Positions 19,059 through 29,404 of a stretch of 64,000 nucleotides of DNA are shown here, one piece after another; the first letter of the stretch is position 1; the number at the start of each line of letters is the position of its first letter. Origin of the DNA: Dendrolimus kikuchii. Its lineage: Eukaryota > Arthropoda > Insecta > Lepidoptera > Lasiocampidae. The position numbers and the translations under genes were made by a program. The DNA lies in contig CM034408.1 in assembly GCA_019925095.2 (NCBI GenBank), forward strand, positions 930,001 to 994,000, in the 5' to 3' direction. The notes under the pieces were generated by a model. It did no database searches. It saw only the letters and a list, made by a program, of their open reading frames with translations, and was not told the DNA's origin.

Positions 19059-19317
19059 TAGTTATATAGATAAAGCGAAACTTCATCCTATGTTTTACGA
19101 CTACCGGTTTATGTAGACACGTGTCAATTTCACTTAGCGATTCTCCACACGCAGCCACTTTCGGCCATCAGCTGTTTCTTCTTCCTTATAGTGTTTCGTC
19201 GCTTTTTTGGGTAAAAAGCGGAACCCCTGCAATAAATAGATATAATAACAATCGTAAAAACCTCGAGTAGTACAAGTAGTACACAATTCATGTTCGCCGG
19301 AATACTCATATTCTTTG
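19059..19317. other. Unassigned spacer
   Basis: One near match to the AACCGGTT palindrome (TACCGGTT, 19101). No gene. Confidence 0.35.
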
Positions 19318-19605
19318 CTTTTTTTTATTGCAGGAGTTCAGCATACAGGCAGACGGCCCACTTGATGGACATTTGCAACAGCAAAGTTGCTACAAATGCG
19401 CTGCTGCTCTCTTAAGGGAAACTTGAACCTGGTCACTAATGCCGGAACACAACTCAAGGTTGTTATGGCGCATACTTTAGACCAGGGGTGGTAGCCGTCC
19501 AGTCGGGCGAATGCCCTACCACCTGGCTGTGGTTTCTTTAGTCGCCTCTTACGGCAGGCCGCCCCAACGCAGGAAATTATATTCTTTCTCCGTTCCTGCA
19601 CGGAT
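19318..19605 (-). mobile_element. Family A retroposon, copy 12
   Basis: Both ends present on the minus strand, with a deletion of AAGCGGTTACCATCGCCTAT between CTTGATGG and ACATTTGC. Confidence 0.75.
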
Positions 19606-20299
19606 AAACCTATCAACTTTTTCTAACCAAACTTTACCTACATTTGCACAATTGCTCCTTAACTTAAGGTTAATTCTTTAGAACATGCCTACCAATTAGC
19701 AGTAAAGCAAATATTTGAAGTAACGAAACAGTTAAAACAAACCATACAGTTTAGTCTCATAAGTAAATAAATATAACGTAGAGCAAATAATAAATTTCCA
19801 AAGACAAACTCTGGGAGGTCTTGGAAGCAGTTGGCTGGTTTCCAGCCCCGGTAATTACCCGGAACGAGGCATTGCCCAATATTCTGCTGTTTATTGTATC
19901 ACTGTATTTGACTTTAGTATTATAATTGGGTACGTTGTTTAGTTTTTAATGATATGGTGTTATTAAAATGCTTTTTACTAATACTCTTTAGTCAGTCAGT
20001 CAGTCAGTTAGAAACGAATCAAAGTTGTTACAGTATCCGTCCGTACATTTTTTCGTATGCTTTAAAATTGTGTATCTCTTGTAATATGAACTATGAAGTG
20101 AAAAATTCTGAAAAATTTCAAGCAATCTTAAAAACGACTTTCAGCAAAAATTCTTTTGAACAAAATTCTTTGAGTACTTTTTGAGATATGGGGTATTTTT
20201 GAAACTGAAATAGGCTATATAAACGATGGAGAACACGATGCAATTTTTTTAGATTTCTTGTCTGTTTGTTCAGGATTCACGTAGAAATCCAAAAAATTT
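19606..20299. other. Unassigned spacer with (GTCA)n
   Basis: A GTCA repeat (about 4.5 units) lies at 19991-20008. Otherwise AT-rich with no match. Confidence 0.4.
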
Positions 20300-20611
20300 T
20301 ATCCGTGCAGGAACGGAGAAAGAATGCAATTTCCTGCGGCCGGGCGGCCAGTCGTAAGAGGCGGCTTAACAACCCACAGCCAGGTGGTACGGCATTTGCC
20401 CGACTAGATGGCTACCATCCTTGGTTTAAAGTATGACGCCATAACAACCTTGATTTGTGTTCCGGCATTAGTGACCAGGTTCCAGTCTCCCTTAAGAGAG
20501 CAGCAGCGCATTTGTAGCAAGTTTGGTGTTGCAAATATCCATAGGCGATGGTAACCGCTTTCCATCAAGTGGGCCGTCAGCCTGGTTGCTCCTGCAATAA
20601 ATTTAAAAAAA
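20300..20611 (+). mobile_element. Family A retroposon, copy 13 (nearly full length)
   Basis: TATCCGTGCAGGAACGGAG to GCTCCTGCAATAAATTTAAA. A short deletion removes TGTCTGCTGAAC near the 3' end. Confidence 0.75.
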
Positions 20612-20886
20612 GAACTACTGGCCGATGTCGATGCGTTTTTCGCTGATCGACAGCTAATTCTTAGACTTAAATTCTGCGCTACTTTTTATCCCGGGTATCC
20701 CGCGGGAATTTTCTCGGTAGCGGTTTGTAGTTGTTCGGGTGCATAAAAAATAACTTATCCCGGCAGTTTCCACTAAAACGATATAGCTTTAATTCTTTTT
20801 TAAATACTGTGGTAATATGTGTCCCCGGGATGCGCACTGCCCCTGCAATGTCAATAAAAACAATATTGGTTTGGACAGATAGAGAG
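20612..20886. other. Unassigned, possible old Helitron scrap
   Basis: TTTATCCCGGGTATCCCGCG and AATAACTTATCCCGGC resemble motifs inside lepidopteran Helitrons, but no ends are seen. Confidence 0.3.
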
Positions 20887-21127
20887 AAGGGATAATGGTA
20901 GAATCACAGAACAGGTGTATGACAGTATTGTGAATGGTAGAGGTGTTGCCGGTAGACCGAGACGAACACACCATGGTCAAATATCAGAAGTGTTAAAGAG
21001 AGGTCAGGTAAGAAGCATCTCAAATAAACGTGCATGTATGAAGAGGTTAATGAAAGTAGGTGAAGCGAAAGTTGCTTGTCAGGATCATCGCAAAGAAACA
21101 GGCGTGATATTATGTATATATGTTTGA
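20887..21127 (+). pseudogene. Divergent RTE-type ORF 3' part
   Basis: Plus strand: YDSIVNGRGVAGRPRRTHHG, QISEVLKRGQVRSISNKRAC, MKRLMKVGEAKVACQD. It aligns to family D (GCRSRGRPRHTFHDQI, RSLKNRRACMTRVMNVKEAS), with about 40% of residues shared by eye. It is an older or different RTE lineage. Confidence 0.6.
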
Positions 21128-21157
21128 AAAACAATAACCTACATAATACATATATAT

Positions 21158-21350
21158 ATAACTTCACGCCAGTTCCTTTGCGGGGTAGGCACGAACAACA
21201 GAGCGCCATTCAGGTATATTCTTACACACCTCACTTGCTTCTTTGACATTCATAGCTCTTGTCATGCACGCTCGTCTGTTCTTAAGGCTCCTGACAACAA
21301 CAGCTCCTAAAAACAATAACAAACTATTGATTTTCCAAATCATTGAAATC
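21158..21350 (-). mobile_element. RTE-type LINE 3' end, family D, copy 3
   Basis: Minus strand VRSLKNRRACMTRAMNVKEA to YPAKELA-stop, then a TATA-rich tail. 5'-truncated in the ASP-VRS region. Confidence 0.75.
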
Positions 21351-21570
21351 ACTTAAGGAAGCAAAATGGGAAGCTAAAGAAATGTAACGCTCCTTTCACA
21401 GATCTAATGTCTCCCCCTTAAGCCGCCGCAGCCATTTCTGTAATCCTCTAAATCCATTTAAAAGGAAACCATTTTGATATACTTTTGAAATTAAACGCTA
21501 TTATGGAGATCAGAAGAGACGTAATATAGCCTTATGGTATCGTCTAGTACAAAATTCCTACCAATACTAT

Positions 21571-21882
21571 TTTTTATCGCATGAGTTCTGCTGAAGAGAC
21601 TCACAGGTAGATGAGCCACCTAATAGAAAGCGGTTACCGTCGCCTAGGAGAATTTTTAACACCAAGGTGCTACTAATCTTCTGCTGCTCTCTTAAGGGAC
21701 ACTGGAACCTGGCTACTAATGCCGGAACACAATTCCAGGTGATTATGATGGCATACTTTAGACCAGGGTAGCCGTCCATACGGGCAAATACTCTACTACC
21801 TGTTTCTGGGTTGTTTTGTCGCCTCTTATGACAGGTGGCCCTAAAACAGGAAATTGTAGTTTTTCTCCGTTCTCGCACGGAT
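21571..21882 (-). mobile_element. Family A retroposon, copy 14 (diverged)
   Basis: All blocks present on the minus strand, but with many substitutions (CCGTGCGAGAACGGAG; GGCCACCTGTCATAAGAGG). The most diverged full-length copy in the window. Confidence 0.65.
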
Positions 21883-22099
21883 AAAAAAGCAATAAATCAA
21901 AGCATACTATGATTAGGACACAATATTCTTTAGTTTCATTTGACAACCTCAGAAGTTAAGTGGCCTAAGGGTCATAGCTTAAAGCACCGCTTCGTTATTA
22001 GGTGTTCCGTCGTTTTCAACAGGTGTTCCACCGTTGGACACCGCGTTGCCAACCACTGAACCTCACGTGGTCATCGAAGAGCGGAGAAGTCTGTCATCT

Positions 22100-22360
22100 T
22101 TTGCACGATCCATTCTTCTCTTTTTACAGTCTAGCTTTACACGTGTTATCATCGACCTTCCAGTTTGACATTCTTTTGTCACATGCCTTTCATCCCTCCT
22201 CATTACATGCCCATACCACCTTAGTCTTCTTCCTCTCAATTATTCAGTTACGGGTGCAACTGTCAATGATCTTCTTATGTACTCATTTCTCATCCGAATT
22301 GATGTGCTGTTACAAGAATTTGTAACACCACACATCCATCTCAACATTCTCATCTCAGCT
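22100..22360 (-). pseudogene. RTE-type reverse transcriptase C-terminal remnant, second lineage
   Basis: Minus strand: EMRMLRWMCGVTNSCNSTSI, RMRNEYIRRSLTVAPVTE-stop, LRGRRLRWYGHVMRRDERHV. The blocks EMRMLRWMCG, R-RNEYIR-SL-VAP and RLRWYGHVMRR are characteristic of one RTE subgroup. An in-frame stop and an abrupt end mark it as dead. Confidence 0.65.
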
Positions 22361-22971
22361 GAGTGGAGACTTATTGGTCTACTAATTTAGTGGACCGTAT
22401 CAACTTCTAAAAGAGAGTAAATTTCTTTTTTTTTTAATTGCAGGAGATCAGCAGACAGGCAGACGGCGCACTTGATGGAAAGCGGTTACCATCGCCTATG
22501 GACATTTGCAACAGCAAAGTTGCTACAAATGAGCTGCTGCTCTCTTAAGAGAAACTGGAACACAACTTAAGGTTATAATATTTTCTTAAGTTTTCGCGAC
22601 TTGTATACATAATAAAACTACGTTTTAACGGTTTTAAGCGCGGTAATTTTATTTGATTTTGGTTTTTCCGACGTTTCGGCCACTTTTCAGTGGCCGTGAT
22701 CACGGAAGACAAAGATGTCAAGTGTCAACGAGTATTGTTAAAGTTTTATTTAGCCTACCGCCAACTTATTAATTTTAATTATTTAATTTTTAATTTTGTT
22801 TATGGTTATTATTTAATCTATGGCAGCCTAATCTAATTTACTACCGCTTCGCAACATGTTATGGCTTGAAGAGAAGAAGCGGCGCAAGAAACTCTTCAGC
22901 AAACATGCCTAGCTCTAATAATTTTATATAATATTAAAATGGGTGGAAGGAAAAATAAAAGTAATTATCAG

Positions 22972-23262
22972 TCAAGTTGGTTTGTGTTCCGTTGTACGCA
23001 GAAAGAGCTCACAGTGTCTTGAGGTCTGGCAGCTGGTTTTTGCTGGGTTTGGGTCTTAATAGTTTTGATAATTGGATCCCAAACAGGTGGTACTTGCCAA
23101 CCATCTTCTCTATTGAAATTTGGGTGTTTTTTGATTTCAATAGCCTCACGCATCATTCTAGGTATGAAACGATTCTCTTTCGCGAGGATTTGTGGGTTAT
23201 CGAATCTGATGTAGTGGTTGGGTTTATCCAGCGTGTGTTCACTGATCGCAGACTTCGTAGAC
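22972..23262 (-). pseudogene. Penelope-like element C-terminus (GIY-YIG endonuclease end)
   Basis: Minus strand: SEHTLDKPNHYIRFDNPQIL, AKENRFIPRMMREAIEIKKH, PNFNREDGWQVPPVWDPIIK, then to NTNQLD-stop. The order H-x-(6)-H, L-x-E-x-(6)-R-x-x-EAIEI, N-NR--G is that of the C-terminal half of Penelope-type GIY-YIG nucleases. The GIY-YIG motif itself and the reverse transcriptase are missing (5' truncation). The same segment at 41509-41790 is about 90% identical. Confidence 0.7.
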
Positions 23263-23359
23263 CTTGACATGAAACACACAAGGTCTAAATCTAAAAAAGT
23301 ATGTAAGCGCATAACTTGAGAACGAAGTTACAGATTTTGATGACATTTTTTGTTTGTAA

Positions 23360-23648
23360 ATACCAAAACCATCCGGGGACCCACTCAAATGAGTGGGTGG
23401 ATTGGAACCGGTAGGTGCTGGGATCGGCTGCAGAAGTCGTGGAAGGCCACGACACACCTTCCATGATCAAATTGATCGTGTACTAGCAGAAGGTGATGTC
23501 AGGAGCCTTAAGAACAGACAAGCGTGCATGACAAGAGTTATGAATGTCAAAGAAGCAAGTGAGGTGTGTAAGAATAAGCCTAAATGACGCTCTGTTGTTC
23601 GTGTCTACCCCGCAAGGGAACTGGCGTGAAGTTATGTATGTATGTAGA
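23360..23648 (+). mobile_element. RTE family D, copy 4, with a foreign 5' extension
   Basis: From 23430 it reads CRSRGRPRHTFHDQID through CKNKPK-stop and a (TATG) tail. Upstream, ACCAAAACCATCCGGGGA and GGAACCGGTAGGTGCTGGGA replace the usual NAKVDG codons and recall Helitron E sequence. The same odd junction recurs at 31274-31393. Confidence 0.65.
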
Positions 23649-24423
23649 AGGAAATACATTAAACACATTTAAAGCGAGAACCACATTAGGCCGACGCATA
23701 CGTCTGTAATGTCTTACACGTGGAAGGTGGTGTGCATGCCAAATTCGCGCGCGACATATATAATATAAAACATGTGAGACTCAAGACACTGTGAGCTCTT
23801 TCTGCGTACAACGGAACACAAACCAACTTGACTGATAATTACTTTTATTTTTCCTTCCACCCATTTTAATATTATATAAAATTATTAGAGCTAGGCATGT
23901 TTGCTGAAGAGTTTCTTGCGCCGCTTCTTCTCTTCAAGCCATAACATGTTGCGAAGCGGTAGTAAATTAGATTAGGCTCCCATAGATTAAATAATAACCA
24001 TAAACAAAATTAAAAATTAAATAATTAAAATTAATAAGTTGGCGGTAGGCTAAATAAAACTTTAACAATACTCGTTGACACTTGACATCTTTGTCTTCCG
24101 TGATCACGGCCACTGAAAAGTGGCCGAAACGTCGGAAAAACCAAAATCAAATAAAATTACCGCGCTTAAAACCGTTAAAACGTAGTTTTATTACAACTTA
24201 AGGTTGTTATGGCGACATACTTTAGACCAGGGGTGGTAGCCATCCAGTCGGGCAAATGCCCTACCACCTGTCTGTGGGTTGTTAAGCCGCGTCTTACGAC
24301 AGGCCGCCCGGCCGCAGGAAATTGTATTCTTTCTTCGTTCCTGCACGGATAGAAAGAAATTTCTTTATAGTATTATCCCAAATTGATTAAAATGAAGATG
24401 TTTTGAAGAAAAATCAGACAAAA

Positions 24424-24546
24424 ACACCCTGAATAAACATTATGAACAGATTAATAAAAGTAGACGAAGCGAAAGTTGTTTGTCTGGATCTTCGCAACTG
24501 GAGATTCACCATCTCTGCCTACTCCAATGAGAAACAGACTTGAAAA
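24424..24546 (+). pseudogene. RTE-type ORF 3' scrap
   Basis: Reads MNRLIKVDEAKVVCLDLRNW, RFTISAYSNEKQT-stop; related to 20887-21127. Confidence 0.5.
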
Positions 24547-24639
24547 TATGGATGTATTCTCCCTGAGACTGAGTGGAGATCGCTAGAGTTAAGACTCAAG
24601 CTCCAGGGGTGGAAGTGATAAATAGCATCACGTCAGAAG

Positions 24640-25081
24640 TAGCTTCGGTGAACCTGCAGCCCACCTCTCTACACCCCTTAGGCACTCACACCCATGTTTC
24701 CCCTGTCTTTATGGCATTTTTTGGGGCCCATGCAGGGAGTGACGAGTCACCGTCTGCCCATTTTTCCATGTTCCCCGAACATTGCGACGGGCAGACGCCA
24801 TAGTCCCCATATTCCCAGACCTCTAGTACCACTAGCAGTTCACTCTAATAGCCCGGTACTTTTTGTCTTCATTTCCCACAATAGTCCTACACTGGCCGGG
24901 GCTTGTCCTTGGGTGCATTATTATATGGTGTAGACAGGGATAATCGCCGGTCAGTGTCACGCCACATTTACATTAAATTTGTCAAAGGGCCTCTACGTGT
25001 TGGCCTTCCCATGGCCCCACGCAAGCCCTTCAAAAGTCCGGGCCATTTTTATGGCCCGTGGTCTACAAAGACATACAATGT
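24640..25081 (+). repeat. Family N repeat, copy 1
   Basis: AGTAGCTTCGGTGAACCTGC to CCGGGCCATTTTTATGGCCC. It matches the reverse complement of 57426-57868, with roughly 90-95% identity by eye. It is GC-richer than its surroundings, with no convincing ORF. Ends and class unknown; it may be an untranslated part of a LINE. Confidence 0.65.
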
Positions 25082-25127
25082 AAGCACCAGCCTTCTGATC
25101 ACCTGAAGAATCAATGAGTCGTTTTGA
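25082..25127 (-). pseudogene. Scrap of the family O endonuclease-like domain
   Basis: GCACCAGCCTTCTGATCACC and TCAATGAGTCGTTTTGAT match 2430-2475, which encode the SKRVIDSSGDQKAGAY segment. It directly abuts family N, so N and O may be parts of one element. Confidence 0.45.
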
Positions 25128-25146
25128 TATTTAAAATATAATAATA

Positions 25147-25362
25147 ATCGGCAGACAAACACACGTATTATGTTTCCCCAAATTAAGTAAGTTACGCTTG
25201 TGTTATGGGTGATATGCAATGGTCTCTATCTGGGGCCGATCCCTGACTCCCAGACCATAGTAAATAACGGAGAAAATACGATTCTGAAATTTAACATACG
25301 AGGAATCGAAGCCGAGGCCTCTGCGTTGCAATGAGCTAAGCCCGCTCAACCACAGAGGCCGT
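25147..25362 (-). mobile_element. tRNA-headed SINE, family B, copy 5
   Basis: Complete at its 3' end; the B box is degraded (GGCTTCGATTCCTCG) and about 15 bp of the head are missing. Confidence 0.75.
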
Positions 25363-25768
25363 CAGAAACTAAAGTATGATGTTTTCAGCGAAACTAAACT
25401 ACTCGAATCGAAAAATCTTAAATGATTTGACCTCAAATCCCAATGGGGGGGGGGGGTTTAGATAAAATATCAACGCCCACTTTAATTTCTTTGGAAAATC
25501 ATTGTTGGGTGGTGGCGCGTAATTTCGGCGATTCTCCGCTAATTGCTGATTTTCTAATTAATCACAAGAGAGTTATTTGATTAATAGGCCTCCGATGGCT
25601 TGCGGGGGTGCGGCAGGAAGGCGCGGGGATGGTAAGGCGATGACTCAGTTATTCTTAAAGATAGGGTTGTTACAAACAGATATTCTTAATTATTTTAAAA
25701 ACATATTACCTTACTATTCTTCGTAATTGGGCATTTGACGACTTACATAATACTACATAGTATAGAAA
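25363..25768. other. Unassigned spacer
   Basis: A G10 run at 25446-25455 and a GC-rich patch near 25590-25640 are the only features. Confidence 0.35.
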
Positions 25769-26060
25769 AAGTCGTGGTAGCGTAATGGCTAGCGCACGAG
25801 TCTGATGCTCAAAGGGCTCGGGTTCCAATCCTTGCCGGAACGCATGCGCCACTTAGGCAATACACTGGCTTACGATCGTAACTTGTAACAATAACCACAT
25901 TGTAACTACGATTAAGGAAAACATCGTCATGAAACCTGCACATTATGCTTACTTTTTTAGACAAGCCTGCCAAATAAATCACTGACAAAAGTTTCTTGTA
26001 TACTGTCCGTTCCCCTATGGGAGGCCCAAGCCCAGTAGTGGGACGTTTATGGCCTGTTAT
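25769..26060 (+). mobile_element. tRNA-headed SINE, family L, copy 1
   Basis: GTGGTAGCGTAATGGCTAGC (A box) and GGGTTCCAATCC (B box) lie 40 bp apart, as in a tRNA. The tail module GGGAGGCCCAAGCCCAGTAG then TGGGACGTTTATGG is one I know from lepidopteran SINEs. Confidence 0.75.
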
Positions 26061-26144
26061 TTTACATGAAAAGCGTGTTTGGCGTTTCTGAACGCACCGT
26101 TGTCAAACTGATTAGAAGAAGTAAAACTGTCATTCTGATTATTA

Positions 26145-26275
26145 CGCAATACGCTCCTTACGATAGTAACTTGTAACATAATTCATTTTAACTAAATTAA
26201 CAAAACTCTCAGTACATTATGCTTATTTTTTTTAGACAAGCCTAAATAAATCACTGCAAAAGTTTCTTGTTGTTG
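26145..26275 (+). mobile_element. SINE family L, partial copy
   Basis: CTTACGATAGTAACTTGTAA to AATCACTGCAAAAGTTTCTT repeats the middle of copy 1 (25870-25998) in the same orientation. Confidence 0.6.
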
Positions 26276-26318
26276 TTTTTTGATGAACTTGGCTCTAAAG
26301 ACGAGATAACAAGCCCTC

Positions 26319-26498
<180 letters not shown>

Positions 26499-26499
26499 A

Positions 26500-26752
26500 T
26501 AATAACAGCCTATAAATGTCTCACAGTATACCCACCACGCTTGTCCAAGGCAGCTTGGCAGGTTTGACACATCGGTTATCTCGATGTGCAGATTGCATCA
26601 CGATGTTTTCCTTCACCGTTGTTAGCACGTGGTAATTGTAACAATATGTACATTAGATCAGAAAACTGACAAGTGCATGCGTTCCGGCCAGGATCGAATC
26701 CGCGCCCTTTGAGTTTGGGACGCGTTCGCTAACCATTGCGTTACCACGACTT
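26500..26752 (-). mobile_element. tRNA-headed SINE, family L, copy 2
   Basis: Minus strand: GTCGTGGTAACGCAATGG head, GGATTCGATCCTGG B box, then the GTGCTAACAACGGTGAAGG body also found at 39802-40037. Confidence 0.75.
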
Positions 26753-27099
26753 ACATGCTGACGTCATAGTTGACGAGACTTGATCGAGCAATTCTAGTTG
26801 CTCGTGTAAGAGCCCCTTTACACTTGCTATGTAAATTAGTAGTAGTTAATTTTTTTAAGTCGGTTAAACACAGTGACATACCGACGTTCTTTAAATATTT
26901 TTCAATTATTGTCAACCCTAGCGTATACCCCTTTTCAGTTTAGGTTTTCAACATCTAATTAATGGGTGCCAGGGTGTCAAATTGAAGGGAAGTTTCTTAA
27001 GACAGTTTTTTCATGTTGTCACTTTTGAAACTTCTAATAATTGCCAGAGTAGCGATGTTTTCATAATCTTTTCAATAGCAATGATGATTTTCAATGCGT
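26753..27099. other. Unassigned spacer
   Basis: TTTTTTAAGTCGGTTAAAC (26853) is an isolated terminus of the family M MITE. Nothing else. Confidence 0.35.
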
Positions 27100-27446
27100 T
27101 CGTAATACCGAAGTAAGAAAGAGAGTTGGTCTGAACGAGAGTGTCGGGGTGAAGGTAAGGAAAGGAATGCTCCGGTGGTTCGGGCATGTGGAAAGAATGA
27201 CTAAACAGATATACAATGCAAAAGTGGATGGATGCCGAAGTCGTGGAAGGCCACGACACACCTTCCATGATCAAATTGATCGTATACTAGCAGAAGGTGA
27301 TGTCAGAAGCCTTAAGAACAGACGAGCGTGCATGACAAGAGCTATGAATGTCAAAGAAGCAAGTGAGGTGTGTAAGAGTAGCCTGAATGGCGCTCTATTG
27401 TTCCTGCCTACCCCGCAAGGCAACTGGCGTGAAGTTATCTATGTAT
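27100..27446 (+). mobile_element. RTE-type LINE 3' end, family D, copy 5 (long)
   Basis: One of the two longest copies. The frame reads VRNTEVRKRVGLNESVGVKV, RKGMLRWFGHVERMTKQIYN, AKVDGCRSRGRPRHTFHDQI and continues to a tail GTTATCTATGTATGTATGTA. MLRWFGHVERM and GRPR-TF-DQI are the RTE C-terminal blocks. Confidence 0.8.
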
Positions 27447-27585
27447 GTATGTACTTTTCTTCAATACCTATAAACAGTCTATTGATCACGTGGGTTGAAG
27501 CATTTTGAACAAAACAAGGGATTTCACTACGGCTTCGTCAAATATTAAACCTTACTAATCAACCCTAGTTTATTTTTATATCTTT

Positions 27586-27898
27586 ATCCGTGCAGGAACG
27601 GAGAAAGAATACAATTTCCTGCGGCCGGGCGGCCTGTCGTAAGAGGCGACTTAACAACCCACAGCCAGGTGGTAGGGCGTTTGCCCGACTGGATGGCTAC
27701 CACCCCTGGTCTAAAGTATGTCGCCATAACAACCTTGAGTTGTGTTCCGGTATTAATGACCAAGTTCCAGTCTCAATTAAGAGAGCAGCAGTGCATTTGT
27801 AGCAACTTTGATGTTGCAAATGTCCATAGGCGATGCTAACCGCTTTCCATGAAGTGGGCCGTCTGCCTGTCTGCTGATCTCCTGCAATAAAAAAAAAT
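27586..27898 (+). mobile_element. Family A retroposon, copy 16 (full length)
   Basis: ATCCGTGCAGGAACGGAG to CTCCTGCAATAAAAAAAAA, close to the family consensus. Confidence 0.85.
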
Positions 27899-28266
27899 TT
27901 AGATAACAATAATTTACATAGGTTATATTGCATATTCTTTTATATACGCTAGAAAATTTACTTAATTTTATCCCGGAGCGTAGCCCATTTTCCGGGATGA
28001 AAAGTATTAAAACTACATATCGCCTCCTTGCTTCAAAAAAGAAAAATGTATATCGATACGTCTTAACTTGAATTTGGAAATTTTTGAAATAGTTTTTCAA
28101 AAAATATTTGTATTGAAACGGATATTATACCCTTAATATCTTTGGAAATACATCGTAAATTAATAGAAAAAACTCATTTGTTTTAATGCAGTTATTTTTT
28201 GAAGTTTAAAAATACTCTCTTCTAAAATTTCAATTTTCAAAATAACGCATATTGAAGCAGAGGCTA
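27899..28266. other. Unassigned AT-rich spacer
   Basis: TTTATCCCGGAGCGTAGCCC near 27968 hints at an old Helitron; otherwise nothing. Confidence 0.3.
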
Positions 28267-28515
28267 TATCCGTGGCTGGCGTGAATATGTTGACATGTTC
28301 AAAATGTCAATTTGACAGGGGCGCAATTTTAAAGTTTGACTAGTAATGATAAATCGTGTTGTTCTATTATTACCAAAGGAAAAATCTTAAAAAAGTTATG
28401 AATATTTCGGACTGTCAATTTTTTTCCTATAAAAACACAAGCGTAGGAAGCGTCTAAACGAATAAAAAAAAAGATGTATGTCGAGGTATCAATGTATTCC
28501 CGCCAGCCACGGATG
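28267..28515. mobile_element. MITE with ATCCGTGGCTGGCG ends
   Basis: TATCCGTGGCTGGCGTGAAT at 28267 and its reverse complement (ATTCCCGCCAGCCACGGAT, 28496-28514) bound 249 bp without an ORF. Both sides are next to TA. Confidence 0.65.
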
Positions 28516-28580
28516 TATACCAAATAAAATAAAAATCATTTTAGTAGTTTTCCGCAAAACCGTAACAGAATAGAAAGATT

Positions 28581-29175
28581 GCAAATTCTACTATTAGTAC
28601 TATGCATATGCGTTGGCAAGTTCTACTATTAGTACATTGCATAAGCGTTGGCAAATTCTACTATTAGTACTATGCATATGCGTTGGCAAGTTCTACTATT
28701 AGTACTATGCATATGCGTTGGCAAATTCTACTATTAGTACTATGCATATGCGTTGGTAAATTCTACTATTAGTACTATGCATATGCGTTGGCAAATTCTA
28801 CTATTAGTACTATGCATATGCGTTGGTAAATTCTACTATTAGTACTATGCATATGCGTTGGCAAATTCTAGTATTAGTACTATGCATATGCGTTGGTAAA
28901 TTCTACTATTAGTACTATGCATATGCGTTGGCAAATTCTACTATTAGTACTATGCATATGCGTTGGCAAATTCTACTATTAGTACTATGCATATGCGTTG
29001 GTAAATTCTACTATTAGTACTATGCATATGCGTTGGCAAATTCTAGTATTAGTACTATGCATATGCGTTGGCAAATTCTACTATTAGTACTATGCATATG
29101 CGTTGGTAAATTCTACTATTAGTACTATGCATATGCGTTGGCAAATTCTACTATTAGTACTATGCATATGCGTTG
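28581..29175. repeat. 35-bp minisatellite, 17 units
   Basis: Seventeen units of exactly 35 bp, GCAAATTCTACTATTAGTAC plus TATGCATATGCGTTG. Most differ only at position 2 (C or T), with two units carrying CTAGTATT and the two outermost left ones more diverged. There are no spacers, so this is a satellite array and not a CRISPR. Confidence 0.95.
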
Positions 29176-29404
29176 ATACTAACGTAGAAATAATTATCTG
29201 CAAAGTATTTTCATATTCTCTACAATTATATAGTAATGTAACATATAAATAATATAAAATTCTATATCCTATACTTTACGATACATCTTTAAAACGATTT
29301 AAAAAATTTATAGCAGTTAACATAACAGCCAAATGAAAACTAAAGTAACTAAATACAACCGAAGCTATTCAAAACACTTAAAATCACATGAGAATTCAAA
29401 ATAG
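29176..29404. other. AT-rich spacer
   Basis: Between the minisatellite and the long ORF. No repeat match. Confidence 0.4.

Larger units (their letters stand above)
22577..24192. mobile_element. Inverted pair of Penelope-like 3' ends
   Basis: Two copies face outward. The left one (22612-about 23312, minus strand) includes coding sequence. The right one (about 23783-24192, plus strand) contains only the last dozen codons and the 3' non-coding region. The arms match over about 410 bp. A 13-bp duplication ACAACTTAAGGTT (22562-22574 / 24193-24205) shows they entered as one unit. An RTE 3' end lies in the middle. Inverted terminal copies are known for Penelope-like elements. Confidence 0.75.
22429..24350 (-). 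mobile_element. Family A retroposon, copy 15, split by a Penelope pair
   Basis: The 3' half lies at 22429-22574, the 5' half at 24193-24350. The outer duplication AAATTTCTTT (22419-22428 / 24357-24366) frames family A itself. An inner 13-bp duplication frames the Penelope insert. Confidence 0.85.

Noticed and set aside
25771..25840. tRNA gene
   Set aside because: A and B boxes are present but the arms do not pair as a full cloverleaf, and a SINE body follows; same for all family B heads.
28581..29175. CRISPR-like direct repeat array
   Set aside because: Units are contiguous with no variable spacers, and the setting is eukaryotic; it is a minisatellite.
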